A program made the position numbers and the translations under genes. From Algoriphagus aestuarii (GTDB lineage Bacteria > Bacteroidota > Bacteroidia > Cytophagales > Cyclobacteriaceae), in the NCBI GenBank assembly GCA_017051695.1, contig JAFIDK010000002.1:310001-374000 (forward strand): 64,000 nt of DNA. Reading direction: 5' to 3'. A model generated the notes under the pieces. It was not told where the DNA came from. It did not search any database and was given only the letters and a program-made list of their open reading frames with translations. Position 1 is the first letter of the stretch. Every line of letters starts with the position of its first letter. Positions 1 to 8,555 of the stretch are shown here, one piece after another.

Positions 1-1785
1 GGAATGGATTATCAGGTAGTGAAAGGTATTTCCGCAAAAATCCTGTACCAGTATTGGCAAAACCAACAAAGTAGTGAAAGGGTCTATGACGTCAACAGCT
101 ATTATGCCCGGGAACAAATAAACCTATTCAGCGGCTTTGATGAAAACGGAAACCTGGTCAGAAATATTCCTTTGGGCGGGATCATCCAGAGCTCGGATAG
201 GTTTTCTTCCAGCCATTCCCTCCGGGGCTTGCTGGAGTTCAAGCACTCTTGGGGAGAGCATTGGGAATTTAACGGACTGGCGGGAGCTGAATTGAAATCA
301 TTGGATTATCAATCCTCCTATAAACGCTTTTACGGATTCAGTCCGGATAAATCCACCGTGCAGTTAGTGGATTATATATCCTTGTTTCCACAGTACCATA
401 ACCCAAGACAGACCAGTAGAATAACCAGCAATGAGGGTGTGGGGAGTGGTGCAGACCGATTTTATTCCCTGTTTGCCAACGGCTCTTTGGAATATGACAA
501 AAGGTTGCTGCTGACTTTCAGTGTCAGAAGGGATGCTTCCAATCTTTTTGGGGTGGATGCCAACCAGAAGGCGGTTCCGCTTTGGTCGACAGGTCTGGGA
601 TGGACCCTGAGTGAAGAAGGGTTTTATAACTGGAGCCAAATACCCTATGTGAAGCTGCGCCTAAGTTATGGGTATAGCGGAAATGTGGACAGATCCCTTT
701 CTGCTTATACCACCGCCAGAGTAGGTACCCTCAATACTCTGACCCAGTTACCTTTTGCAACTATCCTGAATCCCCCGAACAGGAATCTCCGATGGGAAAA
801 AGTAAGCACGACCAATTTGGGGCTGGATATGGAAACAAGAAACGGCAGGATATCCGGCACATTGGAGTTTTACATAAAAGAAGGCATTGACCTGATTGGC
901 CAGTCACCTTATGCCCCGAGTTCAGGGATTACATTGTTTACTGGAAATAATTCCTCTACCCGGACAAAGGGTTTTGACCTGCAATTGGAAACAAAGAATC
1001 TGACAGGGGAATTCCAATGGAACACTGTACTGCTCTTTTCTGGATTGAGGGAAGAGGTAACCCATTTTGAAATTGAACCTCCCGTCAGCAGTATCCTGGA
1101 CAGAGGAGCAATAGGAGGGGCCGGGGGAGCAACCTATCCGGTTGAAGGAAGGCCCTTGTTTTCCGTTTATAGCTATCCATGGGCAGGCTTGAACCCGGAT
1201 ACCGGAGCTCCCAAGGGGATTTTGGATGGAGAAGTTTCCGAAGACTATGCAGCCATAGTGAACGGGGCAAGTCTGGAAAGTCTTCGTTATCACGGCCCTG
1301 CCAGACCCAGTACTTTTGGTTCGTTTAGGAACACATTTGCTTTTAAGGGGTTCAGCCTTTCGGCAAACATCAGTTATAGATTTGGCTATTACTTTCGAAG
1401 AAGTTCAGTACAATACGTCCCCATTTTGATGGGCAGAGGAGGACATGCTGATTTTGGTAAGAGATGGCAAAACCCGGGAGACGAGCTGATCACAGAGGTT
1501 CCCTCAATCCCCTCTTTCCGGGATAGTTTCAGAGATACCTTTTATAGAAGCAGTGAGGTTCTGGTAGAAAAAGGAGACCATATCCGGCTTCAGGATATCC
1601 GCTTGGGATATAGAGTTCCAACAGGTGGAAGTGGCTTTTTCTCGAAAATTGGTCGGGCGGAGCTCTTCTTATATGCTAATAATCTGGGTATGATCTGGAA
1701 GGCCACAGATACTGATTGGGACCCCGATTACGGTTGGAATTTACCTCGTAGGAGTCTGGCAATTGGTATTCAGATGGATTTTTGA
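1..1785 (+). CDS. SusC/RagA-type TonB-dependent outer-membrane transporter, C-terminal part
   Basis: The open frame enters from the left edge, so the signal peptide, carboxypeptidase-like domain and plug are missing. About 594 residues of beta-barrel are visible: alternating hydrophobic/polar strands, many aromatic residues, and a terminal strand ending in aromatic Phe (IGIQMDF), as in outer-membrane barrels. The repertoire (ANNLGMIWKATDTDWDPDYG near the end) is typical of SusC-family proteins, which with a SusD lipoprotein import oligosaccharides or peptides using TonB energy. A SusD homologue follows after 130 bp, confirming the pair. The substrate cannot be told; no glycoside hydrolase lies downstream in the window. 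Confidence 0.93.
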   Translation, partial: GMDYQVVKGISAKILYQYWQNQQSSERVYDVNSYYAREQINLFSGFDENGNLVRNIPLGGIIQSSDRFSSSHSLRGLLEFKHSWGEHWEFNGLAGAELKSLDYQSSYKRFYGFSPDKSTVQLVDYISLFPQYHNPRQTSRITSNEGVGSGADRFYSLFANGSLEYDKRLLLTFSVRRDASNLFGVDANQKAVPLWSTGLGWTLSEEGFYNWSQIPYVKLRLSYGYSGNVDRSLSAYTTARVGTLNTLTQLPFATILNPPNRNLRWEKVSTTNLGLDMETRNGRISGTLEFYIKEGIDLIGQSPYAPSSGITLFTGNNSSTRTKGFDLQLETKNLTGEFQWNTVLLFSGLREEVTHFEIEPPVSSILDRGAIGGAGGATYPVEGRPLFSVYSYPWAGLNPDTGAPKGILDGEVSEDYAAIVNGASLESLRYHGPARPSTFGSFRNTFAFKGFSLSANISYRFGYYFRRSSVQYVPILMGRGGHADFGKRWQNPGDELITEVPSIPSFRDSFRDTFYRSSEVLVEKGDHIRLQDIRLGYRVPTGGSGFFSKIGRAELFLYANNLGMIWKATDTDWDPDYGWNLPRRSLAIGIQMDF

Positions 1786-1850
1786 TCAAGCTATAATTTG
1801 GGCAGCAAGGTGCTTTCTTCATTAGATGAAGCCTGAGCTTCTCTTATAAA

Positions 1851-1878
1851 TCCTGCTCCTGCTAAGCCAGGGGCAGGA
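1851..1878 (+). promoter_or_regulatory. Hairpin between susC-like and susD-like genes
   Basis: An 11-bp stem (TCCTGCTCCTG at 1851-1861 and CAGGGGCAGGA at 1868-1878, one G-T pair) with a 6-nt loop sits in the spacer between the two genes. No T-tract follows, so it is not a classical terminator. It could stabilise a processed transcript or lower expression of the downstream gene; that role is inference. Confidence 0.5.
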
Positions 1879-1915
1879 TAGCGCAAGCACCCAATCATTA
1901 AAAAAATATAAAATT

Positions 1916-3265
1916 ATGAAAATAAAATATGTTGTTTTGATCGGCATGGTATTCAATATTCTATTGAATGGATGCAGTGAATACCTGGATGAAAAACCAG
2001 AGCAGGATCTCCTAGTGCCCAGCACTTTGGAGGATGTAAGGTTATTGCTTGACAACCCTGATGTTTTAAACAGGCAACCTGTTTTAACATTACATTCCGG
2101 GGATGAATTTTTCTTGGGTTCAGATGTATTGCTGAATCTTTCCGCTTCGGAACAGGGGGCATACCTTTGGTTAAAAGACCCTTTTCAGGGAGAAAGATCC
2201 TACGATTGGGAAACCTGTTACGAGCAGGTTTTCTATGCAAATGTAGCCTTGGATGCCCTGTATGGGATCGAGGATCAGGAAACTGACTCATTCAGAGCTT
2301 TAAAGGGGGAGGCACTGTTCAATAGGGCCCATGCCTATTATCATCTACTCCAACAATTTGCTCCGGCCTACCGATTGGAAGGAGGGAATGGAGAATTATT
2401 GGGTATTGTTTTAAAAGACAGCCCGGATGTGAATGAAAAGGCCGTCCGTGCAAATTTGGAGGAAAGTTACAGCCAGGTTTTAAAAGATCTGAGTGAATCA
2501 GCACAATTACTCCCTGACCTTCAGTTGCCTAAAACAAGACCTGGGAAAGCAGCTGCTTTGGGCATGCTGGCAAGGGTTTACCTGGCTATGTTTGATTATC
2601 AAAAGGCTGCTGAATCGGCCAGGGATGCTTTGGCCATTTACCCCGAGAGATTGGATTTTAAAGAACTGGACACAGAAGCAAGGAATCCTTTTATTCCTTT
2701 TGGTGATGAAGTGGTGTATTATAGTCAATTGCTGACCGTTCGGCTGGTGTACTCATCAGGAATCTATGTGGATAGTACTTTGATTGAAAAATACCAGGAA
2801 TGTGATTTGAGACTTCCGCTATACTTTGAAGAAGTCCAGGAAAACAGATTCCAGCATGTCGGAAAATTGACCGGAAATGTGCTGGCATTTGGTGGAATCA
2901 GTACTGGAGAGCTTGAACTGATCGCGGCAGAAGCCTTTGCCCGAATAGGCAAGGAGGAGGAGTCCAGGGAATATTTAAACAGTCTATTGAACCGCAGGAT
3001 ATCAGCAGAGTTTTTTGAACCAGAAAAAGTTTCTGGAGAGGAATTGTTGGAGAAAATACTTTTGGAAAGAAGAAAGGAGTTGGTAGGAAGAGGAATGAGA
3101 TGGATAGATCTAAGAAGGTTAAACCAGTATGAGGAATCCAAGGTGACATTGGAGAAGATGGTAGGAGGGGAGCTATATATTTTGGATCCCGACTCCAAAA
3201 AATATGTTTTTCCGATTCCTGATGAAGAGATTAATTTTACTGGGATTGAGCAAAATGAACGCTGA
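1916..3265 (+). CDS. SusD/RagB family nutrient-binding outer-membrane lipoprotein
   Basis: A 449-residue protein with a lipoprotein signal (LLNGC, Cys20) followed by the SusD-typical start YLDEKPEQ. TPR-like helices with an ALKGEALFNRAHAYYHLLQQFAPAY segment (about 128-150) and the C-terminal family ending ILLERRKELVGRGMRWIDLRR and YVFPIPDEEI are family hallmarks. It caps the SusC barrel on the cell surface and binds the nutrient before import. It is a little shorter than many SusD proteins (500-600 aa). It lies 130 bp after the SusC-type gene and is presumably in the same transcript. Confidence 0.93.
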   Translation: MKIKYVVLIGMVFNILLNGCSEYLDEKPEQDLLVPSTLEDVRLLLDNPDVLNRQPVLTLHSGDEFFLGSDVLLNLSASEQGAYLWLKDPFQGERSYDWETCYEQVFYANVALDALYGIEDQETDSFRALKGEALFNRAHAYYHLLQQFAPAYRLEGGNGELLGIVLKDSPDVNEKAVRANLEESYSQVLKDLSESAQLLPDLQLPKTRPGKAAALGMLARVYLAMFDYQKAAESARDALAIYPERLDFKELDTEARNPFIPFGDEVVYYSQLLTVRLVYSSGIYVDSTLIEKYQECDLRLPLYFEEVQENRFQHVGKLTGNVLAFGGISTGELELIAAEAFARIGKEEESREYLNSLLNRRISAEFFEPEKVSGEELLEKILLERRKELVGRGMRWIDLRRLNQYEESKVTLEKMVGGELYILDPDSKKYVFPIPDEEINFTGIEQNER

Positions 3266-3271
3266 TCTGGA

Positions 3272-3305
3272 AAATAAAAGAGGCTGTCACAGGATGACAG
3301 CCTCT
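3272..3305 (-). terminator. Rho-independent terminator (mainly minus strand)
   Basis: A 10-bp perfect stem (GAGGCTGTCA 3280-3289, TGACAGCCTC 3295-3304) with a 5-nt loop. Read on the minus strand the stem is followed by CTTTTATTTT, so it terminates the DUF6520-type gene. On the plus strand it could also halt SusD transcripts, but the T-run there is poor. Confidence 0.8.
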
Positions 3306-3315
3306 AATGTTAAAT

Positions 3316-3591
3316 TTAAAGCGCCACAAAGGAACCTGGTGTCACTTGGATGACCTCATCATATGGATCATCATTTTCAAATTTCACCACACATTCCGGG
3401 CTGCCTTCATTACATAGGTAAGAAGATCCGGTCACATCCCTATAACCATTAGTCATGGTCTGTGAGGGATCTGCTGTCCAGATTTTGGTTGCATTCTTTT
3501 CTGCGACAACAGAAGGTACATTCATGGCCATTGCCATGCTTGCTCCGAGCACTAAAGCCAGCGCCGGGAGCAGGTTTTTAATTGATTTCAT
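3316..3591 (-). CDS. Small secreted DUF6520-type protein
   Basis: A 91-residue protein starting MKSIKNLLPALALVLGAS, a signal peptide with likely cleavage after AMA or shortly beyond. The mature part carries two cysteines (YLCNEGSPECV) that could form a disulfide. The short length, the start MKxxKxLLPxxAxxxA and the Cys pair match the DUF6520 family, which is common in Bacteroidota and of unknown role. An in-frame ATG at 3630 would add MFNRESTPTTNRI before the signal peptide; the internal start at 3591 gives a normal signal sequence and is preferred. A terminator follows directly. Confidence 0.7.
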   Translation of the reverse strand: MKSIKNLLPALALVLGASMAMAMNVPSVVAEKNATKIWTADPSQTMTNGYRDVTGSSYLCNEGSPECVVKFENDDPYDEVIQVTPGSFVAL

Positions 3592-3634
3592 AATTCTGTT
3601 GGTTGTGGGAGTTGACTCCCGGTTAAACATCGAA

Positions 3635-3787
3635 TTAATTTGTTTCCTCTGATCTGGAGTCCCTTCCGAGGACTTTATCCTTCATGAAGAAACCGTCCAT
3701 GGACTCTGATTCAAAGGCTGAACCTTCCGGGTTGCCCGGTTTGGGAGTAGGTTCTTTCTCCCTGCAGCGCCGAGTGTTGACCGGCAT
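3635..3787 (-). CDS. Possible 50-residue small protein upstream of the DUF6520 gene
   Basis: An ATG at 3787 preceded by GGGAGTGAAG opens a 50-codon frame ending in TAA at 3635, just before the DUF6520-type gene on the same strand. The product is polar and charged (MPVNTRRCREKEPTPKPG at the start, SRSEETN at the end), has no signal peptide or membrane segment, and matches nothing I recognise. The spacing suggests a shared transcript. Such a short frame could be chance. Confidence 0.3.
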   Translation of the reverse strand: MPVNTRRCREKEPTPKPGNPEGSAFESESMDGFFMKDKVLGRDSRSEETN

Positions 3788-3959
3788 CTTCACTCCCGGT
3801 CATTGAAGATGGACGCTGCTATTTTCTTGGTTTTAAGAAGCATTGGAAGACAATTTTTTAGGTTGGGTTGCCTTTTACGGGACCCGTTTTTTATTTATTT
3901 TTTAATAAGGTTTTAGTAAACTATATTTTTTATAACGAATAGTATTTTTTCAAATAGAA

Positions 3960-4049
3960 ATTAGTTATATTAAAGTAATGGATTTGTTCTGATTGCCTGA
4001 TTAGTTGCTTAGCGCTCTAAAGCGGAATCTTTTGGTTCCGCTTTTTTTT
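3960..4049 (+). ncRNA. Orphan terminator; possible small RNA 3' end
   Basis: AGCGGAA (4021-4027) and TTCCGCT (4036-4042) form a stem directly followed by a run of eight T. This is a good intrinsic terminator, but no plus-strand gene lies upstream; the nearest plus-strand gene ended at 3265 and its own hairpin intervenes. A TGGATTTG element (one mismatch to TAnnTTTG) at about 3979-3986 could start a short RNA. The terminator is seen; the RNA is inferred. Confidence 0.35.
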
Positions 4050-4150
4050 GGTTTTCAGCATAAAGACTCTGAGTCCGATCCATATGATCGGATTATATTC
4101 AGACTTCTTAGATTTTCAATTTCCCCAAATCATAAATCATCTGGTTTTCA

Positions 4151-5778
4151 TCTTGCTGACAAATCGATCCGTCTTCTATAGACATTTCAGAGCCAGCGCT
4201 GATTAAATAATATACCTTCATACCCAGGGTTGAAACCCTGGGCTATTAATATTTGACCCCTTCAGGGTCGGTCCCTTAGCGTCACTTGAATCATTTGATT
4301 TGTAAATCGTTGCCCAAGCGAGTGTCTGCACTTGCGTTTTCCAGTGCCATGGGCACAATACTTAAATTCCCTAATCTACCTGCTGTTCGGGATTTGTAAT
4401 CCCGAACCCCGAACCTTTATCATAGGATTTCCAATCCAATTTGTAGAACATCTTGCTGGCAAATCGATCCGTCTTCTATAGACATTTCAGAGCCAGCGCT
4501 GATTAAAATGATGGTCGTTCAAACCCAGGGTTGAAACCCTGGGCTATTAATATTTGACCCCTTTGGGGTCATTTAGTCAAGCGTCACTTGGACCAATCGC
4601 CATTGGGGATATGAGGTTTTTGGAACGAAGTCTGGGCCGTTAAGAAAATCGGCTAGCTCGCGAGGGACATGCCGTTAATAAATCTTCCAGTGGAAGATTT
4701 TAGGCATGAGACTGGTTGAAGGGCAAGAAGAGATCCGGCGATTTTTAGGTTCAGACAAGTTCCAAAAATCAAATCGGTGAGGAATTGGTATAATTACCTC
4801 AAATAGAGACCGATTTGAAACATAGACCTTGGCAAAGACTTTTGGATACTTTTGGTCTTCAAAAGTATCAAGAACAAAATCTCCTCGACAGTTTCCGGTG
4901 TCTTCAGAGACCATTTTCAAATTAGGTTTCGTTTTCATCTTTCTGGTAAATCCTTTTCTATTCCAAATGCCATTCTCGAGCCAGTGTTGGAACAAATGAT
5001 AATCTTTCAATCCCCGGGTTACGTCGTACCTCCTTACCCGGGGCTACAACATTTGACCCCTATGGGGTCAGACTTACAAGCGAGCCTTGGATCATTTGAT
5101 TTCTAAATCGTTGCCCAAGCGAGTGTCTCCACTCGTGTATCTTAGAGGATTCATTTTGTCCCGAATCCAAATCGTAAATCATATGTCCTAAACCTGCTGT
5201 TCGGGATTTGTAATCCCGAACCCCGAACCTTTATCATAGGATTTCCAATCCAATTTGTAGAACATCTTGCTGGCAAATCGATCCGTCTTCTATAGACATT
5301 TCAGAGCCAGCGCTGATTAAATAATATACCTTCATACCCAGGCTTAAAAGCCTGGGCTATTGAGCTTTGACCCCTCTGGGGTCAGTCACATAAGCGTCAC
5401 TTGGACCAATCGCCATTGCTCCAGCAAGTGTCTCCACTTGCATTTCCTAGTGCGATAAGAACTATACTTAAAATCCCCATTTAATATTCAAAAACCTGCT
5501 GTTCGGGATTTGTATTCCCGAACCCCGAACCTTTATCATAGGATTTCTAATCCAATTTGTAGAACATCTTGCTGGCAAATCGATCCGTCTTCTATAGACA
5601 TTTCAGAGCCAGCGCTGATTAAAATGATGGTCCTTCAAACCCAGGGTTGAAACCCTGGGCTATTAATATTTGACCCCGCTGGGGTCAGTACACCAAACGT
5701 CACTTTGTACATTCACCATTGCCCAAGCGAGTGTCTCCACTCGCGTTTTCCAGTGCCATGGGCACAAAACTTAAATTC
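4151..5778. repeat. Tandem array of about 300-bp hairpin-rich non-coding modules
   Basis: Five module copies begin at 4151, 4451, about 4930 (divergent), 5265 and 5567; the intact spacing is 300 and 302 bp. Each begins with TCTTGCTGRCAAATCGATCC and carries AGAGCCAGCGCTGATTAAA, a hairpin of CCCAGG...CCTGGG type, a GACCCC-NNN-GGGGTC hairpin, a CAAGCGAGTGTCTCCACTCG-type hairpin and a GTTCGGGATT...AATCCCGAAC hairpin. Loops vary while stems are kept, and in the copy at 5265 one stem base pair is swapped on both arms. No convincing frame spans a module. The second copy is interrupted at about 4605 by another repeat. The whole gene-free stretch 3788-6012 is made of this array, the inserted element and flanking low-complexity DNA. 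Confidence 0.85.
4605..4869 (+). repeat. Dispersed non-coding repeat, copy 1 (inserted in the module array)
   Basis: The segment from GGGATATGAGG to the hairpin GATACTTTTG/CAAAAGTATC (4845-4869) recurs at 11470-11692 and, inverted, at 16070-16262. Shared blocks are GAAGTCTGRGCCGTTAAGAA, AATYGGCTAGCTCGCGAG, AAAAATCAAATCGGTGA and the terminal hairpin. It interrupts a module of the tandem array, which implies mobility or recombination. A minus-strand frame here (4675-5010) spans the junction of two repeats and is not believed to be a gene. Confidence 0.75.
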
Positions 5779-5878
5779 GCCATTCAAAGTCCAAAATCAC
5801 CCTAGTCCCGTTTAATTAAGATTTTCATCCTATCAACAATCATCAACAAGGGGGATTGGCTTCGTCTCTGATATCTGA

Positions 5879-5992
5879 CGACCAAACCCTTTCAGACTTC
5901 AGACTTCTGACTTGCCTTCGTACTTCCGTCTTCTGTCTTCCGTCCTTTCAGACTTCTGACTTCAGCTTTCTGACTTACCTTTCTATTTCAAT
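5879..5992. repeat. Pyrimidine-rich degenerate repeat
   Basis: A run of imperfect CAGACTTCTGACTT / CTTCCGTCTT units, roughly ten of them, without coding potential. It separates the module array from the MauE-like gene. Confidence 0.5.
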
Positions 5993-6012
5993 CTCCAATC
6001 CATTTTAAATTT

Positions 6013-6441
6013 CTAATTCTTACATTTTAAATTATAAAGTCCCCAAACCCCCAATCCAATACACACCATATTTAAAATAAAGTGCTCCGCCCACCCCAGA
6101 CTTTCCAAAATCCCGGCACAGTTGCATGGAACGCGAGGAAAAGCTCCCACCCAGATCAAACCCACATAAGTGGTAAAGACCGAAAGCAATAAGACACTGC
6201 CCAGATACCCCCACCATCTAGTAACAGAAAAGAGTAGGAGCAAGGCGAGTAGCAACTCAATTCCCGGAATTGCAAATGCTAAGATTTCTCCAAGTTCATT
6301 TGGCATAGGCTGATTTAAAAATGCTTTCCTGCTTCCCTCAAACCGAACCAGTTTGTCGAGGCCAGTATAGGTCCAGAGTAGGATAAGCAAACCTCTGATC
6401 AGGCTTTCTTGCACATATTTGAATTGAAATCTTAACCCCAT
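6013..6441 (-). CDS. MauE/DoxX-like four-helix membrane protein
   Basis: A 142-residue protein with four hydrophobic segments (about 12-28, 52-72, 78-98, 118-136). The order, the LLWTYTGLDKLVRFEGSRKAF start of the first loop, and a CxC pair (PCNCAG, Cys106/Cys108) after the third helix match the MauE/DoxX branch found in Bacteroidota. Relatives are linked to redox processes or disulfide handling, but the role here is unknown. It stands alone, divergent from the Crp-like regulator 300 bp away. Confidence 0.7.
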   Translation of the reverse strand: MGLRFQFKYVQESLIRGLLILLWTYTGLDKLVRFEGSRKAFLNQPMPNELGEILAFAIPGIELLLALLLLFSVTRWWGYLGSVLLLSVFTTYVGLIWVGAFPRVPCNCAGILESLGWAEHFILNMVCIGLGVWGLYNLKCKN

Positions 6442-6738
6442 GTTTTTGACTTTTATTCAGATCTATATCTGTTTGAATCCTATCTTCTTGAATTGAAAAT
6501 CTTATCAAACCTATTTGATAATTGTCAAAAACTTATAGGTAAAATTTCCTCAATCGTGAAATAAAGAGAATTTTATAGGAAATATTTCCGCTTTTTATAA
6601 GGTAAAATACATTTGACTAAAAATTAACTATTGTTTTTATGAATTAGTTGTTTTTAAATTAACAGTGTAGTTTTTGGATAAGAGGGTAGCAAGGCCTTCT
6701 TTCCATCCAACTTAATAAATTTTTTAACGCTTTGAATT

Positions 6739-7326
6739 ATGAACAACAACTTAATGAAAATGAGGGAGGACTATGAAAACTTAGTCCCTGGACTCAATCT
6801 GGATTACGAAAAGCTTAAACTTTTTATGTACCTCCGAAGAGGAAAAAAAGGAGTGATTCTTAAAGAATCCCACACAGTTGAGAATTGTAGCAGATACATC
6901 TGTGAAGGGTACTTGGGACTTTTGGTCCAAAAGGAAGAAGGAGAAGTCTTGAAGGAGATTTTTAGAAGTACAGATGTGGCCTTTGATATTAAGTCCTATT
7001 CGAGGAATAAAAAGACCAAATCCTATCTGGTTTGCCTAAGCGATGTGACTTATTTTGAAGTCAGCAAAAAATCCGAGCATGAGCTGGTCAAAACTTTTCC
7101 TGAGTTCATTGAGTTGGGATTGGCCATCAACCACCGCTTGCAGGATAGGTTGGTCAAGAGATCGTCCATCAGGGGCATGGGCATCCACAAAGGGTATAAA
7201 AAGTTTCTTCAGGAATTTCCTGCAATAGAAACGTTACTGTCCCAAAACAGGATCGCCTCCTATTTTAACTGCACCACCCGAACAGTCCGCTCAGTACAGA
7301 AGAAATTCAAAACAGGAGAGTTATGA
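6739..7326 (+). CDS. Crp/Fnr-like cyclic-nucleotide-binding-fold transcription regulator
   Basis: A 195-residue protein with a cNMP-binding-like beta-roll (about 20-110) and a C-terminal helix-turn-helix (about 165-190, IASYFNCTTRTVRSVQKKF). Residues for cAMP binding are not obvious, so the ligand is open; many Bacteroidota Crp-like proteins of this size lack them. The stop overlaps the start of the terpene synthase by 4 bp (ATGA), so the two are translationally coupled. It probably controls this pair and perhaps itself. Confidence 0.72.
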   Translation: MNNNLMKMREDYENLVPGLNLDYEKLKLFMYLRRGKKGVILKESHTVENCSRYICEGYLGLLVQKEEGEVLKEIFRSTDVAFDIKSYSRNKKTKSYLVCLSDVTYFEVSKKSEHELVKTFPEFIELGLAINHRLQDRLVKRSSIRGMGIHKGYKKFLQEFPAIETLLSQNRIASYFNCTTRTVRSVQKKFKTGEL

Positions 7327-8249
7327 AAAGCTATCCCATTCCCGTAGCTATTTCCCTTCAGGTGATTCCTCTGGAAAGAAAAACCCTGGATTGGTTGATA
7401 CACAGTAATGTACTTATGGACCAGAACCTGCTTTTACAAATCGAACAACAGAAGTTCAGTTGGTTTGCGGCCTACCTTTTTCCAGAGATGGATTTCCTGA
7501 GATTGGAAAAGGTCATGCGTTTTTTTGATTGCCTTTTCCTTTTGGATGATTTATTGGACAGAAATAAAGCCAATGTTTTCATGGAAGCTTTGGAAAACCT
7601 CAAAGACCTTAAATCACTTGGTTATGAAGTATATATAGAGAGTAATACCCAAGAGAAAATAACCTCCCTCTTTGATCATTTGGGCAGACTGGCCAGACAT
7701 ATTTCCAGCTTTGGAAATGAAATCTGGAAAAGAGATTTTCAGGAGATTTGGAAGGATTATCTGGATGCCCAGATATGGGAGATCAATAATAAATTTAAAA
7801 AGGAACTGCCTATGCTGTCTGAATACCAGGAAAAAAGACTTTTTAGCTCTGGGGTATTTCTGGCACTTCATCTATTAAAAATCGATTGGCCTGATCAAAA
7901 TTGCGCGGTCTATTGGCTGGAAAGAAAAGCCGCAAGGATCATTTGCCTTTCCAATGATATCAAATCTGCAGATAAAGAAAAGAGGGCAGGGGATTTTCAC
8001 AATGAACTGCTTTTGCTTCAAGCCCAGACAGGTTGTAGTGAGCCTGCAGTTAGGGATTTTACAGAAAAGCAGGTTCAGGGACTTTTTGGGCAATTGTTCG
8101 AGTTGATGGACCTGTGCGAAAAGCAAGAAGAAGGCTTACCGAAAAACTGGATCGAGGAACTCCTGCTCTTGATAGGAGGATGCATGTATTGGTCAGAAGA
8201 AGACACGGTCCGCTATGCTGGATCGATAAACGGGATGGAAAAATACTGA
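7323..8249 (+). CDS. Class I terpene synthase (bacterial terpene cyclase family)
   Basis: A 308-residue protein of the usual bacterial terpene cyclase length. Key motifs are all present and correctly spaced: Asp-rich motif DDLLD (75-79) in FFDCLFLLDDLLDR, the sensor-Arg helix break YQEKRLFSSG (168-177), the NSE triad NDIKSADKE (Asn211, Ser215, Glu219) and a C-terminal Arg-Tyr pair (297-298). Known enzymes with this set ionise a prenyl diphosphate using three Mg2+ and cyclise it, usually to a sesqui- or diterpene. Product and chain length cannot be predicted by eye. It overlaps the Crp-like gene; no P450 or prenyltransferase lies nearby. Confidence 0.85.
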   Translation: MKSYPIPVAISLQVIPLERKTLDWLIHSNVLMDQNLLLQIEQQKFSWFAAYLFPEMDFLRLEKVMRFFDCLFLLDDLLDRNKANVFMEALENLKDLKSLGYEVYIESNTQEKITSLFDHLGRLARHISSFGNEIWKRDFQEIWKDYLDAQIWEINNKFKKELPMLSEYQEKRLFSSGVFLALHLLKIDWPDQNCAVYWLERKAARIICLSNDIKSADKEKRAGDFHNELLLLQAQTGCSEPAVRDFTEKQVQGLFGQLFELMDLCEKQEEGLPKNWIEELLLLIGGCMYWSEEDTVRYAGSINGMEKY

Positions 8250-8268
8250 ATGAAAAAGGAGGTTTACC

Positions 8269-8463
8269 ATGATGAAAAAACGATGTGTCATTTATCCTAA
8301 AGATATTCAGAATATCACCGGTAAAAGTGAGCGATACGGACAGATAATCCTGTGCAAGATCCGGGTGACTTTCTGCAAAAAGCCACACCAGTTTGTCACT
8401 GTTGATGAGTTTGCCGAGTTCTCAGGAATCCCGAAAGACACCATAGAAAGCTTTATATACTAG
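8269..8463 (+). CDS. Small conserved protein of unknown function, 64 aa
   Basis: Starts 19 bp after the terpene synthase, with an unusually clear AGGAGG at about 8258-8263 before ATGATG. The protein (MMKKRCVIYPKDIQNITGKS...) ends in a segment reading VTVDEFAEFSGIPKDTIESF that resembles a small helix-turn-helix or excisionase-like fold. Similar stand-alone proteins are widespread in Bacteroidota as far as I recall; function unknown. It may be transcribed with the regulator/terpene synthase pair. Confidence 0.6.
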   Translation: MMKKRCVIYPKDIQNITGKSERYGQIILCKIRVTFCKKPHQFVTVDEFAEFSGIPKDTIESFIY

Positions 8464-8511
8464 GAAGAAATAAGGTAATAAATGGATTGCTTTTTTCTTT
8501 TCTTATACCGC

Positions 8512-8555
8512 TTTCCTACGACTCTCCTACGACTCTCTTACGACTTTTCTACGAG
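8512..8555. repeat. Four 11-bp direct repeats (TYTCYTACGAC)
   Basis: TTTCCTACGAC, TCTCCTACGAC, TCTCTTACGAC and TTTTCTACGAG follow each other exactly, then run into CGAGTTGAACTCG, a small palindrome. The 11-bp spacing is close to one helical turn. Confidence 0.75.

Noticed and set aside
4675-5010. A 111-codon minus-strand frame
   Set aside because: It crosses the junction between the dispersed repeat and a module of the tandem array, and its sequence has no signature of a conserved protein.
4081-5800. CRISPR array
   Set aside because: The repeat unit is about 300 bp without short repeats and unique spacers, and no cas genes are present.
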